Positions 16,545-26,024 of a stretch of 64,000 nt of DNA are shown piece by piece. Below the pieces are notes generated by a model. That model was not told where the DNA came from. It saw nothing but the letters and a program-made list of their open reading frames with translations, and searched no databases. The stretch lies in NCBI GenBank assembly GCA_900473685.1, contig UCNE01000018.1, forward strand, positions 247,815 to 311,814, read 5' to 3'. Both the position numbers and the translations under genes were made by a program. The stretch comes from Hyphomicrobiales bacterium. GTDB lineage: Bacteria > Pseudomonadota > Alphaproteobacteria > Rhizobiales > Rhizobiaceae. How positions within the stretch are numbered: position 1 is the stretch's first letter; every line of letters begins with the position of its first letter.

Positions 16545-17177
16545 ATGCGCAGCAAGGCCGCTATCGAGATTTACGCCTATTGGGACGAGCTACGGGGACA
16601 CCGCGAGGTGCCGGCCCGCAGCCAGATCGAGCCTGCCCATATTCGCAACATCCTGGCGGATCTTTTCATCCTGGAGAAAACCCCGCGTGGCGACGTCCGC
16701 TTCCGGCTTGCCGGCACGCGCATCTGCTCCCTGTTTGCGCGCGAACTGCGTGGCTCGGCATTCGATGCCCTGTGGCTTGCCGAACAAACCGGCAGTCTTG
16801 CCCGGATCGCTGATGATGTGATGACGCAGAAGGCGCCGGTCATCCTCTCGGCATCCTCGCTTGCCGGTACCGCCGATCGCCTGCCGACCGAAATCATCCT
16901 TCTGCCGTTGCGCTCGCCGGATGGCGCCGTGGACCGGATCATCGGCGCCTTGGTGCCGCTGGCAAGGCCGCTTTGGCTGGAAGGTACCCCCGTCAACTAT
17001 CTCGATCTTGACGGCATGCGTGTGCTCGATATCGAAAAGACCAACCTGTTTTTCCAGAACCGGCCGGAAAGAAAGCCCCTGCCCGCGGCCACGCCGCACC
17101 TTGCCGATCGTGGAATAGCCGGAGCAATCCGCCGTGTCCTTCATCTTCGGGTGTTCGAAGGCGGGCGGCAAGATTAA
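16545..17177 (+). CDS. PAS domain protein (PAS_5/DUF1457 family)
   Basis: The 210-residue protein fits the alphaproteobacterial PAS_5 family: YWDELRGHREVPARSQIEP, then ILADLFILE, FRLAGTRICSLFARELRG, and later TEIILLPLRSPDG and IGALVPL. These are stand-alone sensory PAS domains with no output domain. The start at 16545 (MRSKAAIEIYAYW) puts the conserved motif at the N-terminus; the longer frame from 16359 covers an apparently noncoding region. It is followed 91 bp later by a PilZ gene, suggesting a signalling pair. Confidence 0.85.
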   Translation: MRSKAAIEIYAYWDELRGHREVPARSQIEPAHIRNILADLFILEKTPRGDVRFRLAGTRICSLFARELRGSAFDALWLAEQTGSLARIADDVMTQKAPVILSASSLAGTADRLPTEIILLPLRSPDGAVDRIIGALVPLARPLWLEGTPVNYLDLDGMRVLDIEKTNLFFQNRPERKPLPAATPHLADRGIAGAIRRVLHLRVFEGGRQD

Positions 17178-17268
17178 CGCCGCAGCGCCTCAAGCCCCTT
17201 GAAAAAACCTTCTGTTAACCGGATCAGGGTAAAGCTGTGGCTTGGATGGACATCGCACAAGTGTGATC

Positions 17269-17877
17269 ATGTATTCGTTTCAGCAATCGCAGACAGCCGG
17301 CCCCAAGCAGCACAACGAAGGCGCTTTCCAGCGTGTTTCGGTGAACCTGACCGGCCGCCTCATGCTTGCCAATCAGGACGAATTCGAGTGCACCGCCATC
17401 GACATGTCACCGGGTGACGTGCTGTTCACCTGCGATGCGCGGCCCCGTGCCGGCGAACGCATCATTGCCTATGTCGATCATGTCGGGCGGCTGGAAGGCA
17501 CGGTTTCGCGCCTCGCCGAAAATGCCTTCGTCATCCAGATCAATGCCACCGACCGCAAGCGCGAAAAGCTGGCGGCACAGCTGACCTGGATTGCCAACAA
17601 GCACGAGCTGGGCCTGCCGGAAGACCGGCGCCACGACCGCCTGGCTCCGCGCAAGACCCGCACGGAAATCACCCTGGAAGACGGCAGCAAATATGTCTGC
17701 CGCATCATCGACCTTTCGCTGTCCGGCGCTGCCGTCGACATGGAGACGCGCCTGCCGCTCGGCACCGCCCTTCTGCTTGGCAGCATGAAAGGCCGCGTCG
17801 TGCGCCATTTCCAGGAAGGCGTGGCGATCGAATTCCTCGGGATTCAGTCGCGCGAGGCTCTGCGCGAGTTTCTCTGA
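17269..17877 (+). CDS. PilZ domain protein
   Basis: The 202-residue protein has a C-terminal PilZ domain with RHDRLAPR (RxxxR-like) and DLSLSGAAV (D/NxSxxG), the c-di-GMP binding motifs. The N-terminal half looks like a second, degenerate PilZ barrel (QRVSVNLTGRLML and AIDMSPGDVLFTC). The ATG at 17269 was chosen over 17242 by alignment of the barrel start. It probably binds c-di-GMP and controls motility, adhesion or polysaccharide output; the target is unknown. In rhizobia, PilZ proteins of this two-domain size are common. Confidence 0.88.
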   Translation: MYSFQQSQTAGPKQHNEGAFQRVSVNLTGRLMLANQDEFECTAIDMSPGDVLFTCDARPRAGERIIAYVDHVGRLEGTVSRLAENAFVIQINATDRKREKLAAQLTWIANKHELGLPEDRRHDRLAPRKTRTEITLEDGSKYVCRIIDLSLSGAAVDMETRLPLGTALLLGSMKGRVVRHFQEGVAIEFLGIQSREALREFL

Positions 17878-17978
17878 CGCCGGGGCGCTTTCGCTTGAAA
17901 GCCATGCGTGACGTTTCACGCAACACCAAACACCCGGCAAACTTCCGGCAATGAACGCAACAGGTTGAGCCGACAGCC

Positions 17979-18407
17979 TCAGGCCTCCCTGCTCTTCTTT
18001 TCCTTCGCACGAGGCGCCGCCCGTGCTTTTTTCTTCTTTCTGCTCTGATTGTAGGCAACCGCCGAACGGATAAGATCCGTCAGGGCGCGCTCGTCGATCA
18101 CATCCCCCTCGAAAAGATCGATCGCCCGCCAGACCTTGCCCGCGAAACCGTTGTTGAACAGCTTGTCCGGATCCGGGAGGCTGGCGCCATGGGAGAAGGT
18201 CAGTTTCACCTTGTCCTTATGGGCATTGCCGACCACCATGTTGCCGTCGCGGCACCAGACAGGGCTCCCCATCCATTTCCATTCCTCGACGATATCCGGA
18301 TCGGCTTCGAGGATGGCCTTGCGGACACTGGCGAGCGTCGCCCCGCGCCAGTCGGCTAGATTGTCGATCAACGCGTCAATGTGTTCCGATGGCGTCATGG
18401 ATTTCAT
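17979..18407 (-). CDS. DUF1801 domain protein
   Basis: The 142-residue protein shows DUF1801 features: DWRGATLASVRKAILEADPDIVEEWKW, GSPVWCRDGNMVVG and KVKLTFSHGASLPDP. The fold is alpha/beta of unknown function. The C-terminal 25 residues are strongly basic (KKKKARAAPRAKEKKSREA), which could mediate nucleic-acid or acidic-surface contact. It stands alone between a PilZ gene (convergent) and a long noncoding region. Confidence 0.85.
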   Translation of the reverse strand: MKSMTPSEHIDALIDNLADWRGATLASVRKAILEADPDIVEEWKWMGSPVWCRDGNMVVGNAHKDKVKLTFSHGASLPDPDKLFNNGFAGKVWRAIDLFEGDVIDERALTDLIRSAVAYNQSRKKKKARAAPRAKEKKSREA

Positions 18408-19044
18408 GCCTCGACTTCAAGCTGGTTTCCCGCAGCGTCATTCTACCCACGGAGCGCACCCTCGGCAACGCAGCGTGGGATTTAGAGTGAGCTTCGATTG
18501 CCGCCTTGCCGATAACCGACCAGACGCCCGCAATCTTCCCGCATCTAAATTCGTCTCACGTTCCATGCGACCCAATATGATACAAATCCCGCCGCGGATC
18601 AGTGCCATTTTGATGAAAACAAAATCCGGCCATGATTTTTTGTGCCAGAATATAAAATAAATTTCCCACCGCTTGCAGCAACTTCCCGTCAAAATCCGCG
18701 GTTTCTCTGGTAAATCAAATCTAAATCGGCGCTCATCCCTCTCCTCCCGGCACTTCGGAATTTCAAATCGCGCGTGAGAAATCACGGCCGGGAAACCGGC
18801 ATCAACGGGAGAAATCGCGTATTTACAGCACCATACATGGCTTCCGGATCATTAACCGCAGGTGCACCAATATGAGAATAGTTCAAATTTTAAACGTATT
18901 TGACTCAAATGTATCTCAATATTTATTCAAGTTTAATTTGAATTTTCTACTTATTTCAATTTGTTTTGCACTTTATTTTACCTCCAATTTTCGCGAGCGA
19001 TAAAAAACTCGATGTCATTGTCACTCCAGAACGGGGAGACAAGC
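18408..19044. other. 637-bp gene-free, AT-rich upstream region
   Basis: No convincing ORF. Two stretches, about 18590-18665 and especially 18865-19010, are strongly AT-rich by eye in an otherwise GC-rich window. The second has a TTGACT box at 18900 and runs of T and A typical of curved DNA. It probably holds the promoter and regulatory sites of the peptidase gene at 19045. Confidence 0.6.
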
Positions 19045-19653
19045 ATGACAACGAAAACATTCCTGAAGGCCGTCCTTATCGGCGCGTTTCTTTCTGCAGC
19101 AGCGGTCCAATCGGCTTTTGCCCTGCCCGCCAACATGATCACCGGCGGCTCCACCAATCCGCCAGTCGGACATTATGAGTTCTGCCGCAGCCTGCCGCAG
19201 GAATGCCGCGCCAACCCGGACAAGAAAGGACCCATGGTCCTGACGCGTGAAGGCTGGAAGAAAATTCTCGAGGTCAACTACGACGTCAACGAATCCGTGG
19301 CGCCGCTGACCGACAAGGAAATCTACGGCGTCGAAGAATACTGGGCCTATCCCGACAAGGTCGGCGATTGCGAAGACTACGTGCTCCTGAAGCGCAAGCG
19401 TCTGATCCAGGCCGGCTTCTCGCCTTCGGACCTGTTGATCACGGTTGTGCTGCAGCCGAATGGCGAAGGCCATGCCGTGCTGACTGTGCGCACCGACCGC
19501 GGCGATTTCGTCCTCGACAACATGCGCAACAAGGTGCTGCTGTGGTCCGAGACCGAGTACACCTACCTCAAGCGCCAGTCGGAACAGCATTCCGGACGCT
19601 GGGTAAAGCTTCAGGACGGCCGCACCGTGGCTGTCGGCAGCGTCAGCCAGTAG
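19045..19653 (+). CDS. transglutaminase-like cysteine peptidase (BTLCP family)
   Basis: The 202-residue protein has a signal peptide (MTTKTFLKAVLIGAFLSAAAVQSAFA). The mature domain has the catalytic triad Cys109 (KVGDCEDYVLLK), His143 (GEGHAVLTV) and Asp158 (FVLDNM). This is the bacterial transglutaminase-like cysteine proteinase family (PF06035), related to LapG, which cleaves periplasmic regions of surface adhesins in response to c-di-GMP. No LapD-like partner is nearby. The ATG follows GGGGAGACAAGC. The AT-rich upstream region suggests special regulation. Confidence 0.9.
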   Translation: MTTKTFLKAVLIGAFLSAAAVQSAFALPANMITGGSTNPPVGHYEFCRSLPQECRANPDKKGPMVLTREGWKKILEVNYDVNESVAPLTDKEIYGVEEYWAYPDKVGDCEDYVLLKRKRLIQAGFSPSDLLITVVLQPNGEGHAVLTVRTDRGDFVLDNMRNKVLLWSETEYTYLKRQSEQHSGRWVKLQDGRTVAVGSVSQ

Positions 19654-19746
19654 GGCGCCAGACATCCGCAACCCGGTCCAGGATGCCCGGGTTGCACAAA
19701 AAGGCTGCGGTCAGTCCCCATCCCCGTCCCCGACCGAGGCCCTGCT

Positions 19747-19780
19747 GGCCGGTTCCGCTGTCCCCGGAACCGGCCTTTTT
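19747..19780 (+). terminator. terminator of BTLCP gene
   Basis: Perfect 11-bp stem GGCCGGTTCCG / CGGAACCGGCC with a 7-nt loop and five T residues. Located 93 bp past the stop. Confidence 0.85.
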
Positions 19781-19801
19781 CTTTGCCCGAGGGATAACCG
19801 G

Positions 19802-20131
19802 CTAACGCAGCGTCAATCCCAACAGACCAGCGCACCGGATGACGACCAGACCATAACAGAAGGCCCAGCCGCTGCCGATCACCACACCGGCACCAAGACC
19901 TGCCAGCGACATCCGGCCATCCGGCGTGCGTAATCTCCACAAGGACCGGACGAACAGCGCAGGCCCGGCGAACAACGCCAGGAAGACCGCGAAGGCGCGA
20001 AAATTATCGGCGATGACGCCGTGCGCCGATGGCCAGTGCCCCCGGCTGGCCATGCGGCTTGCATCAAGCACGATGAACGAAACGCCGAAACCGGTCACGA
20101 GCGATAGAAAGGACAGCGTAAAATTCATCAA
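19802..20131 (-). CDS. small integral membrane protein, unknown function
   Basis: The 109-residue protein has about three predicted transmembrane helices: FTLSFLSLVTGFGVSFIVL, FRAFAVFLALFAGPALFV and a C-terminal LGAGVVIGSGWAFCYGLVVI segment. No family was recognised. The start is either of two adjacent ATG codons. It is convergent with the peptidase gene across the terminator at 19747-19780. Confidence 0.65.
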   Translation of the reverse strand: MMNFTLSFLSLVTGFGVSFIVLDASRMASRGHWPSAHGVIADNFRAFAVFLALFAGPALFVRSLWRLRTPDGRMSLAGLGAGVVIGSGWAFCYGLVVIRCAGLLGLTLR

Positions 20132-20269
20132 AAATTAACCATGTTGGCCGAGCTTTGCAGACACAGCTTCAACCAGCAAGTTCCATGCCGCCCGCACTGT
20201 TTCATTTCGGCACGGACTGCGATTGAAGCGAATACCCTTCATTAAGACAAGCAAAGCAGCGGGCCGCCG

Positions 20270-21016
20270 ATGACAATCACCTCCGCAGGACAAGACGATC
20301 ACGCACCGCTGATCTCGTTGCGTTTCCTGTACGGCGTGACCGCAGTGGCTGTCGGGTTTGCGGTGCTGACTGCCGGCATCAGCCTTGCCGGCCGCTGGTA
20401 CGGCGAAAACCTGGCCCTGGCCGGCCACACGACCAGCATCGAGACCAACGATATCATCATCGGCCAGGATCATCTGCGGCTGCCGTCAAACATTATCCGC
20501 TTCGAGCAGCAACGCGTTACCGGCCGTTCCGAGCGAGCCGATCTTTACCTCACCTGGCCGGGCCTGCAGGGGTATACCGACGAGACACGGGCGCTCTTCA
20601 ACGACGTCAACCATCCGGATAAATTGATTTTCCTCGATGTTTCCCAAAGCACGATGTCGCGCGACATGTCGGGACGGATCGAGCCGATCTATCAGCACCT
20701 GTTCAGCGGCACGATCCTGCCCGGTCCGGCCGGACTGGTGCGGCACGAAATGAAACAGAACTCCGGTTACGGCCAGGAAGTCTTCTATACCGCAAACCGC
20801 GGTGGCGGCACGCCTTATGCCGTACGCTGCATCCTGCCGGCGGCGCCCGCGCTGTCCACCAGCGCCGACTGCCAGCGCGATATTCATGCCGGGCGCGATC
20901 TTGTTGTGCTTTACCGCTTTTCCAGCCAATTGCTGCCACAATGGCAAGCCATCGACAACGCCGTCGTGACCTATCTGAACGACAGACTGGTACCTCCCAA
21001 TTCACCCAGGCTCTGA
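20270..21016 (+). CDS. conserved hypothetical membrane-anchored protein
   Basis: The 248-residue protein has one N-terminal transmembrane segment (FLYGVTAVAVGFAVLTAGISLA) and a large probably periplasmic domain rich in beta strands, with two cysteines (in VRCILPA and SADCQRD) that could form a disulfide. No catalytic motif was seen. The ATG is preceded only by a weak GGGCCGCCG stretch. It stands alone on the plus strand, 176 bp before the carboxypeptidase gene. Function unknown. Confidence 0.7.
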   Translation: MTITSAGQDDHAPLISLRFLYGVTAVAVGFAVLTAGISLAGRWYGENLALAGHTTSIETNDIIIGQDHLRLPSNIIRFEQQRVTGRSERADLYLTWPGLQGYTDETRALFNDVNHPDKLIFLDVSQSTMSRDMSGRIEPIYQHLFSGTILPGPAGLVRHEMKQNSGYGQEVFYTANRGGGTPYAVRCILPAAPALSTSADCQRDIHAGRDLVVLYRFSSQLLPQWQAIDNAVVTYLNDRLVPPNSPRL

Positions 21017-21192
21017 GCCCATGCCTCTTCGCGTGAAGCGGCAAGCCCGAACGGCCTGTTTGAAAATGAGAAGAACACGACGGATTACTGAAACCAATCA
21101 TTCATCATAAACCGATTGGTAACGCTATCCCGATAGAGTTTCGAGAACAGCCGTTTCTGAAGGCCACCCCGGACGGCATCTGTGAAAATAGA

Positions 21193-22671
21193 ATGAAGAG
21201 TAGTGTAGTGTCCAAATCCATATTCAACGGCTTCGCTCCAGACGCGCCTGCGCTATTTTTCAAGAAGGCCTGCCGGGTGCTGCTGGTGTCGCTGGCTGCA
21301 ACGTTTACGGCAATCCCCGTCGTCTCCGCCGCGCAATATGCGGGTATCGTGGTCGACGCAAAGACCGGCAAGGTGCTGTATAGCGAAGACGCCGATAGCC
21401 TGCGCTACCCGGCATCGCTGACGAAGATGATGACACTCTATTTGACCTTCGAGGCGCTGGAAGCCGGCAAGATCAACAAGAACACGCCCGTTCCGTTTTC
21501 AAAGAACGCATCAGCGGAGCCGCCATCCAAACTCGGCGTGCGCTCTGGTAATTCGATCACCGTCGAGCAGGCCATTCTTTCGATGGTCACACGCTCCGCC
21601 AATGATTCGTCGACCGCACTCGGCGAACTGCTCGGCGGTTCCGAAGAGCGTTTTGCCCGGATCATGACCAACAAGGCGCGTGCGCTCGGAATGACCCGCA
21701 CCACCTATCGCAACGCCAACGGCCTGCCGAACGACACGCAGATGACGACGGCGCGCGATCAGGCCCGGCTCGGCATGGCGCTTCGCCAGCATTTTCCGCA
21801 GTATTATTCCTATTTCTCCACCCGCAGCTTCCGTTTCGGCAAGCAGACGATTGGCAACCACAATCGCCTGCTCGGCAACGTGCGCGGCGTCGATGGCATC
21901 AAGACCGGCTATACGCGGGCTGCCGGCTTTAACCTCGTGACCTCGGCGCAGGCCGATGGCCGCAGCATCGTCGGCGTCGTCATGGGCGGCAAGTCCGGTG
22001 GTGCGCGCGACGCACAGATGCGCGCCCTCGTCGCCAAATACATGCCGGCAGCGTCGCGCCGTGGCGGTGGCGATCTCGTTGCTGAAACCGCTGACGCACC
22101 GACCATGCAGACGGCTCAGGCTGTTGCACAGCCGGTCGAAACGGCGGTTGCCGCAACCGGCGGCAGCTTCAGCCTGCCGAGCAACGGTCCTGTCCCGGAT
22201 TTCCGCTACAGCGGCGAGACCACGAAGAGCATCGAAGTTGCCTATGCCGCGCCGGTTAAGGCCAGCGCCAATCCGCTGCTGACCCAGAAAGTCATGCCAA
22301 ACACGCTGGAAGCACAGAGCCGCAAGCTCGCCAAGGCGGTCCCGGCTGCCGATGTCGACAACCAGATCACCAATTCGGTTGCCAAGCCTGCTGCTGAAAC
22401 AGCTGCCGCCGCAGACAACGTGCCGGCCGGCTGGGTGATCCAGATCGGTGCGACGCCGGACAAGGGCCAGGCGATGACCTTGCTTGAAAGTGCCAAGGAC
22501 AAGGGCGGCAAGGCTCTGCGCGGCGCAACCCCGTTCACGGTGGCATTCGCCAGCGGTGACAGCCAGCTTTACCGGGCACGCTTCGGCGGTTTTTCCGACC
22601 AGAACAAGGCCGTTTCCGCCTGCAAGACTTTGAAAAGCAAGGGCTTCGCCTGCTGGGCAAGCGCCCAGTAA
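21193..22671 (+). CDS. D-alanyl-D-alanine carboxypeptidase with C-terminal SPOR domain
   Basis: The 492-residue penicillin-binding protein (S11 family) has a membrane/signal segment (about 27-47), then the active-site motifs S75-L-T-K78, S135-A-N137 and K237-T-G. It trims the terminal D-Ala of periplasmic peptidoglycan stem peptides. After a long low-complexity linker (about 290-410, rich in A, V, Q, T) there is a SPOR domain (about 415-490: GWVIQIGATPDKGQAMTLL, YRARFGGFSDQNKAVSACK). This binds denuded glycan at division sites, so the enzyme is likely septal. The DacF/DacC name is used variably, so no symbol is given. Confidence 0.94.
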   Translation: MKSSVVSKSIFNGFAPDAPALFFKKACRVLLVSLAATFTAIPVVSAAQYAGIVVDAKTGKVLYSEDADSLRYPASLTKMMTLYLTFEALEAGKINKNTPVPFSKNASAEPPSKLGVRSGNSITVEQAILSMVTRSANDSSTALGELLGGSEERFARIMTNKARALGMTRTTYRNANGLPNDTQMTTARDQARLGMALRQHFPQYYSYFSTRSFRFGKQTIGNHNRLLGNVRGVDGIKTGYTRAAGFNLVTSAQADGRSIVGVVMGGKSGGARDAQMRALVAKYMPAASRRGGGDLVAETADAPTMQTAQAVAQPVETAVAATGGSFSLPSNGPVPDFRYSGETTKSIEVAYAAPVKASANPLLTQKVMPNTLEAQSRKLAKAVPAADVDNQITNSVAKPAAETAAAADNVPAGWVIQIGATPDKGQAMTLLESAKDKGGKALRGATPFTVAFASGDSQLYRARFGGFSDQNKAVSACKTLKSKGFACWASAQ

Positions 22672-22754
22672 CGATATCACACAGTTTCGATCAGTGGCGT
22701 GTTGTGTTTACCGCTGATCCTCCTCGGATTTGGTTTTGCGTAACGAGGTTAGTT

Positions 22755-23021
22755 ATGGGAATGAATGAGAATGGATCGGGCATGACGCCCGCACCGGACA
22801 AGAAGCGGAAATCCCCGCGCTCCGGCCTGCACCCCTTGCACGAAGCCGCCATGCGGATCGCCGAGCTCGGCAGCCGCCCCCGGTCAAGGACCAAGGATCT
22901 GGTGACACTACTTCTGACGCACGGCGCACGGGCATGGCGCTCGACACAGCCGGATGCACAGATCCACGTGCACGTGACGTCGCCCTCGGGACGTTATCCG
23001 ATCCGGCTACGGATCCGGTAA
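22755..23021 (+). CDS. small basic hypothetical protein
   Basis: A possible 88-residue protein starting MGMNENGSGMTPAPDKKRKSPRSG, with a helical middle (HPLHEAAMRIAELGSR) and a C-terminal basic strand (IHVHVTSPSGRYPIRLRIR). A purine-rich AACGAGG precedes the ATG at 22755, and a terminator follows the stop closely, which supports expression. No family recognised. Confidence 0.5.
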   Translation: MGMNENGSGMTPAPDKKRKSPRSGLHPLHEAAMRIAELGSRPRSRTKDLVTLLLTHGARAWRSTQPDAQIHVHVTSPSGRYPIRLRIR

Positions 23022-23041
23022 AACGGCATGGAACAACGATC

Positions 23042-23065
23042 AAAGCCCGGCACCGCCGGGCTTTT
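23042..23065 (+). terminator. bidirectional terminator between small ORF and DUF1489 gene
   Basis: AAAGCCCGGC and GCCGGGCTTT form a tight stem with a 3-nt loop, followed by T residues and preceded by A residues. It can therefore serve both convergent genes. Confidence 0.85.
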
Positions 23066-23084
23066 CGCATTTTGACGTCAGCTT

Positions 23085-23522
23085 TCAGAGAAGGCCGAGT
23101 TCGGCCAGTTCGCGGCGCAGTTCCAGCGGCAGCTCCGCGGTGTCAGCACCCAGCGCTGCCAGATCGCGCGGCGCTTCATTGTCCAGAAGATAGCGCCAGC
23201 CCTGAAATGCACGGCGCGGCTGATAGGCCGTTTCGACGACTTCCGGGCTGAGGATCAGATTGCAGCGGCCGATGCCCTCGCCGTCGGTAAAGGTTTCGAT
23301 GCCGGTCAGCCGCTGGCGCGCCTGTACCTGCCCCTTGATCACCCAATAGAGCGACCCGCCATCCAGCAGTTCCTCGACACGCTTCGGCACCATGCGCGTC
23401 GTATGATAGGAATGCGGCTCAAGACCGGCGGCAACCGCCGTCTGCGCCTTGCGCGCCACCCAGTCACGAAGGTCGTCAATCGATTCTGCGCCAACGCAGA
23501 GCTTGATGAGATGCAAGGCCAT
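23085..23522 (-). CDS. DUF1489 family protein
   Basis: The 145-residue protein begins MALHLIKLCVGAES, then YHTTRMVPKRVEELLDGGSLYWVIKG and CNLILSPEVVETAYQPRRAFQGWRYL. This is the characteristic sequence of the alphaproteobacterial DUF1489 family, whose function is unknown. The ATG at 23522 was chosen by the conserved MALHLIKL start; the frame extends 8 codons further upstream. It lies 71 bp downstream of sdaA on the same strand. Confidence 0.9.
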   Translation of the reverse strand: MALHLIKLCVGAESIDDLRDWVARKAQTAVAAGLEPHSYHTTRMVPKRVEELLDGGSLYWVIKGQVQARQRLTGIETFTDGEGIGRCNLILSPEVVETAYQPRRAFQGWRYLLDNEAPRDLAALGADTAELPLELRRELAELGLL

Positions 23523-23593
23523 GGCCGGAGTTGAACACCCGCACAACGGTGGCGGTCAAGCCTGTTCTCGACCGCTCCACAGATCGGTGCCCA

Positions 23594-24994
23594 TCAGCAC
23601 TCGACAACGTTGACGGCAAGGCCGCCCGTCGACGTTTCCTTGTATTTATCGTGCATGTCGACACCGGTCTGGCGCATTGTCTCGATGCAGGCGTCGAGCG
23701 GCACGAAATGCTGGCCGTCGCCCTTGATTGCCAGCGAGGCCGCCGTGACCGCCTTGACCGCGCCGAGCGCGTTGCGTTCGATGCAGGGCACCTGGACCAA
23801 TCCGGCGATCGGATCGCAGGTCATGCCGAGATGGTGCTCCAGCGCGATTTCCGCCGCATTCTCGATCTGCTCCGGCGTGCCCCCCATGACGGCGGCAAGG
23901 CCCGCTGCCGCCATCGCCGAGGCCGAGCCGACCTCGCCCTGACAGCCGACCTCCGCACCGGAGATGGATGCGTTGAACTTGATGATGCCGCCGATGGCAG
24001 CCGCCGTCAGCAGGTAGTCGCGAATGCCGTGATGATCGGCATCCTCATGGAAATGCAGGTAATAGCGGATCGTTGCGGGCACGACGCCGGCAGCACCATT
24101 GGTCGGCGAGGTGACGACGCGGCCGCCAGCCGCATTCTCCTCGTTGACCGCCATGGCATAGACGCTCAGCCAGTCGTTGGCGAGCAAGGGGTTAATCTTG
24201 TTGGAGCGCCATTCGTCCTGCAGCTTGTCATGGATCATACCGGCGCGGCGGCGCACCTTCAAACCGCCGGGAAGAATGCCGGAGCCAGTCAGGCCGCGAT
24301 CAATGCAGCTTTTCATCGCCGCCCAGATCCGGTCGAGCCCCTCATCGAGCTCTTCGGCGGGCATCGAACACTCCTCGTTCGCCCGCTTCATCTGGGCTAT
24401 CGACAGGCCGGAATGCCGCGCCATGTCGAGCATCTGCTTTGCCGTCGAGAAGGGATAGGGAACCTTGACGCCGCCAGGCTTGGTCTTGCTGGCCTTCATG
24501 GCCTCGAGCTCGGTATCGGTAACGACGAAGCCGCCGCCGATGGAATAGTAGACGCGCTTCAGCAGCAGACGGCCATCCTTGTCGAAAGCCGAAAAGGACA
24601 TCCCATTGGCATGACCGGGAAGCGGCACCTTCTTGTCGAAGACAAGATCGGTCTTCGGCTGGAATTCATAAGACGGATGTCCGGCGGGGGTGATGCGGCC
24701 CGTGCGCTCGACTTCCTCGATGATCGGATCCATCCGGTCGGGATCGACACGGTCCGGACGCTCGCCCATCAGACCGAGGATCACCGCCCTGCCCGTTCCA
24801 TGACCAATGCCGGTAAAGGCGAGCGAGCCGTGCAGGCTCGACTTGATCGAGGTGACGGTGGCATTGACCGGGCGCGGCCAGTCGCTCGACAGGATAAGGT
24901 CGAGGAAGCGATTGGCTGCCGACATCGGTCCCATCGTGTGCGAACTGGAGGGGCCGATACCAATCTTGAAGACATCAAAAACCGAAAGAAACAT
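23594..24994 (-). CDS. sdaA: L-serine ammonia-lyase (single-chain, iron-sulfur type)
   Basis: The 466-residue enzyme deaminates L-serine to pyruvate using a [4Fe-4S] cluster. It starts [24 protein letters not shown], the typical beta-domain start. The alpha domain includes cysteines in [33 protein letters not shown] and the final residue (NVVEC). In the Legionella enzyme the C-terminal cysteine is known to occupy the cluster's free iron site as an autoinhibitory ligand, and the same C-terminal Cys is present here. The ATG at 24994 fixes the start; the frame upstream is open but unlike the family. Confidence 0.96.
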   Translation of the reverse strand: MFLSVFDVFKIGIGPSSSHTMGPMSAANRFLDLILSSDWPRPVNATVTSIKSSLHGSLAFTGIGHGTGRAVILGLMGERPDRVDPDRMDPIIEEVERTGRITPAGHPSYEFQPKTDLVFDKKVPLPGHANGMSFSAFDKDGRLLLKRVYYSIGGGFVVTDTELEAMKASKTKPGGVKVPYPFSTAKQMLDMARHSGLSIAQMKRANEECSMPAEELDEGLDRIWAAMKSCIDRGLTGSGILPGGLKVRRRAGMIHDKLQDEWRSNKINPLLANDWLSVYAMAVNEENAAGGRVVTSPTNGAAGVVPATIRYYLHFHEDADHHGIRDYLLTAAAIGGIIKFNASISGAEVGCQGEVGSASAMAAAGLAAVMGGTPEQIENAAEIALEHHLGMTCDPIAGLVQVPCIERNALGAVKAVTAASLAIKGDGQHFVPLDACIETMRQTGVDMHDKYKETSTGGLAVNVVEC

Positions 24995-25249
24995 GCGAAC
25001 TCCGCCCCGGACTGCAGGACCGGACAAGATTGTCCGGACCATGATCATTACATCGAAACTAGGCCATACTGCGCTGACCATCAGGCGATCAACCGACATC
25101 CACTCCCATGGGTGCGACACGAACGGGACGCGGCTGGCCGTAGCGCGATTCCTCATCCTTAAGTCGCCATGCCCTGCTCCGGATTTCAAGGGGCTGGGTA
25201 AACTTTCGCGATACCTTGCAATTTTAGCAAAGCATGCCAAAAACGGGGC

Positions 25250-25942
25250 ATGACACTCACCGATTATATCGCACTGGCAATCTTTGCACTGCTGTGGACC
25301 AGCTATAACTGGGCCACGGATGGCAAGGTACACCTCAAGCGCATCTCGCTGACGCGCCTGATGATGGAAAACCGGCGGCGGTGGCTGATGAATTCCCTCA
25401 ATCGCGACCTGAAGATGATCGATACCCAGATCGTCGCCGGGCTGCAGGCGGGAACCGCGTTCTTCGCCTCGACGACGATCTTTGCACTGGGCGGCTGCTT
25501 TGCGCTTCTGGGCGCCACCGATCAGGTTCAGGCGATCATGGGCGACCTGCCCTATGTCTTCCACGGCGGGCGCACGGCCTTCGAGTTGAAGGTCGGCGGC
25601 CTTGCCTGCCTGTTTGCCTATGCTTTCTTCAAGTTCGCCTGGTCCTACCGCCTGTTCAACTACTGCTCCATTCTGGTCGGCGGCATTCCGATGATGTCGG
25701 ACCTGATGCACGACCGTGCCGGTGCCGAGCGGGCGGCCGAACGGGCCGTCAAGATGAACATTCTGGCCGCCAAGCATTTCAATGCCGGGCTTCGCAGCGT
25801 CTTTCTGTCGATCGGCTATCTCGGCTGGTTCGTCAGCCCGTATGTCTTCATCGTGCTAACGATCTTCGTCATTTTCGTCCTGGCCCGCCGCCAATTCTAT
25901 TCGGAAGCGCGCGAAGCCCTTCTTGACGACACAAACCCCTGA
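25250..25942 (+). CDS. DUF599 family membrane protein
   Basis: The 230-residue protein matches DUF599: an N-terminal membrane segment (DYIALAIFALLWTSYNW), basic loop RRRWLMNSLNRDLKMIDTQIVAGLQAGTAFFASTTIFALGG, further helices, and a C-terminal PYVFIVLTIFVIFVLARR. About four transmembrane helices. Function unknown. It is divergent from sdaA across a 255-bp intergenic region, with no recognisable operator. Confidence 0.85.
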   Translation: MTLTDYIALAIFALLWTSYNWATDGKVHLKRISLTRLMMENRRRWLMNSLNRDLKMIDTQIVAGLQAGTAFFASTTIFALGGCFALLGATDQVQAIMGDLPYVFHGGRTAFELKVGGLACLFAYAFFKFAWSYRLFNYCSILVGGIPMMSDLMHDRAGAERAAERAVKMNILAAKHFNAGLRSVFLSIGYLGWFVSPYVFIVLTIFVIFVLARRQFYSEAREALLDDTNP

Positions 25943-26024
25943 AATCCTCGCACTGAATCGGTGAATCGTTGCGCCTCACGCAAGGTCGCCGCGGCATAAT
26001 CCCATGATTGGAAAAGATAGAGCC

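Noticed and set aside
23531..25162. 543-residue plus-strand open frame
   Set aside because: It is antisense to sdaA for nearly its whole length, has no family motif or ribosome binding site, and reads as composition-driven shadow coding.
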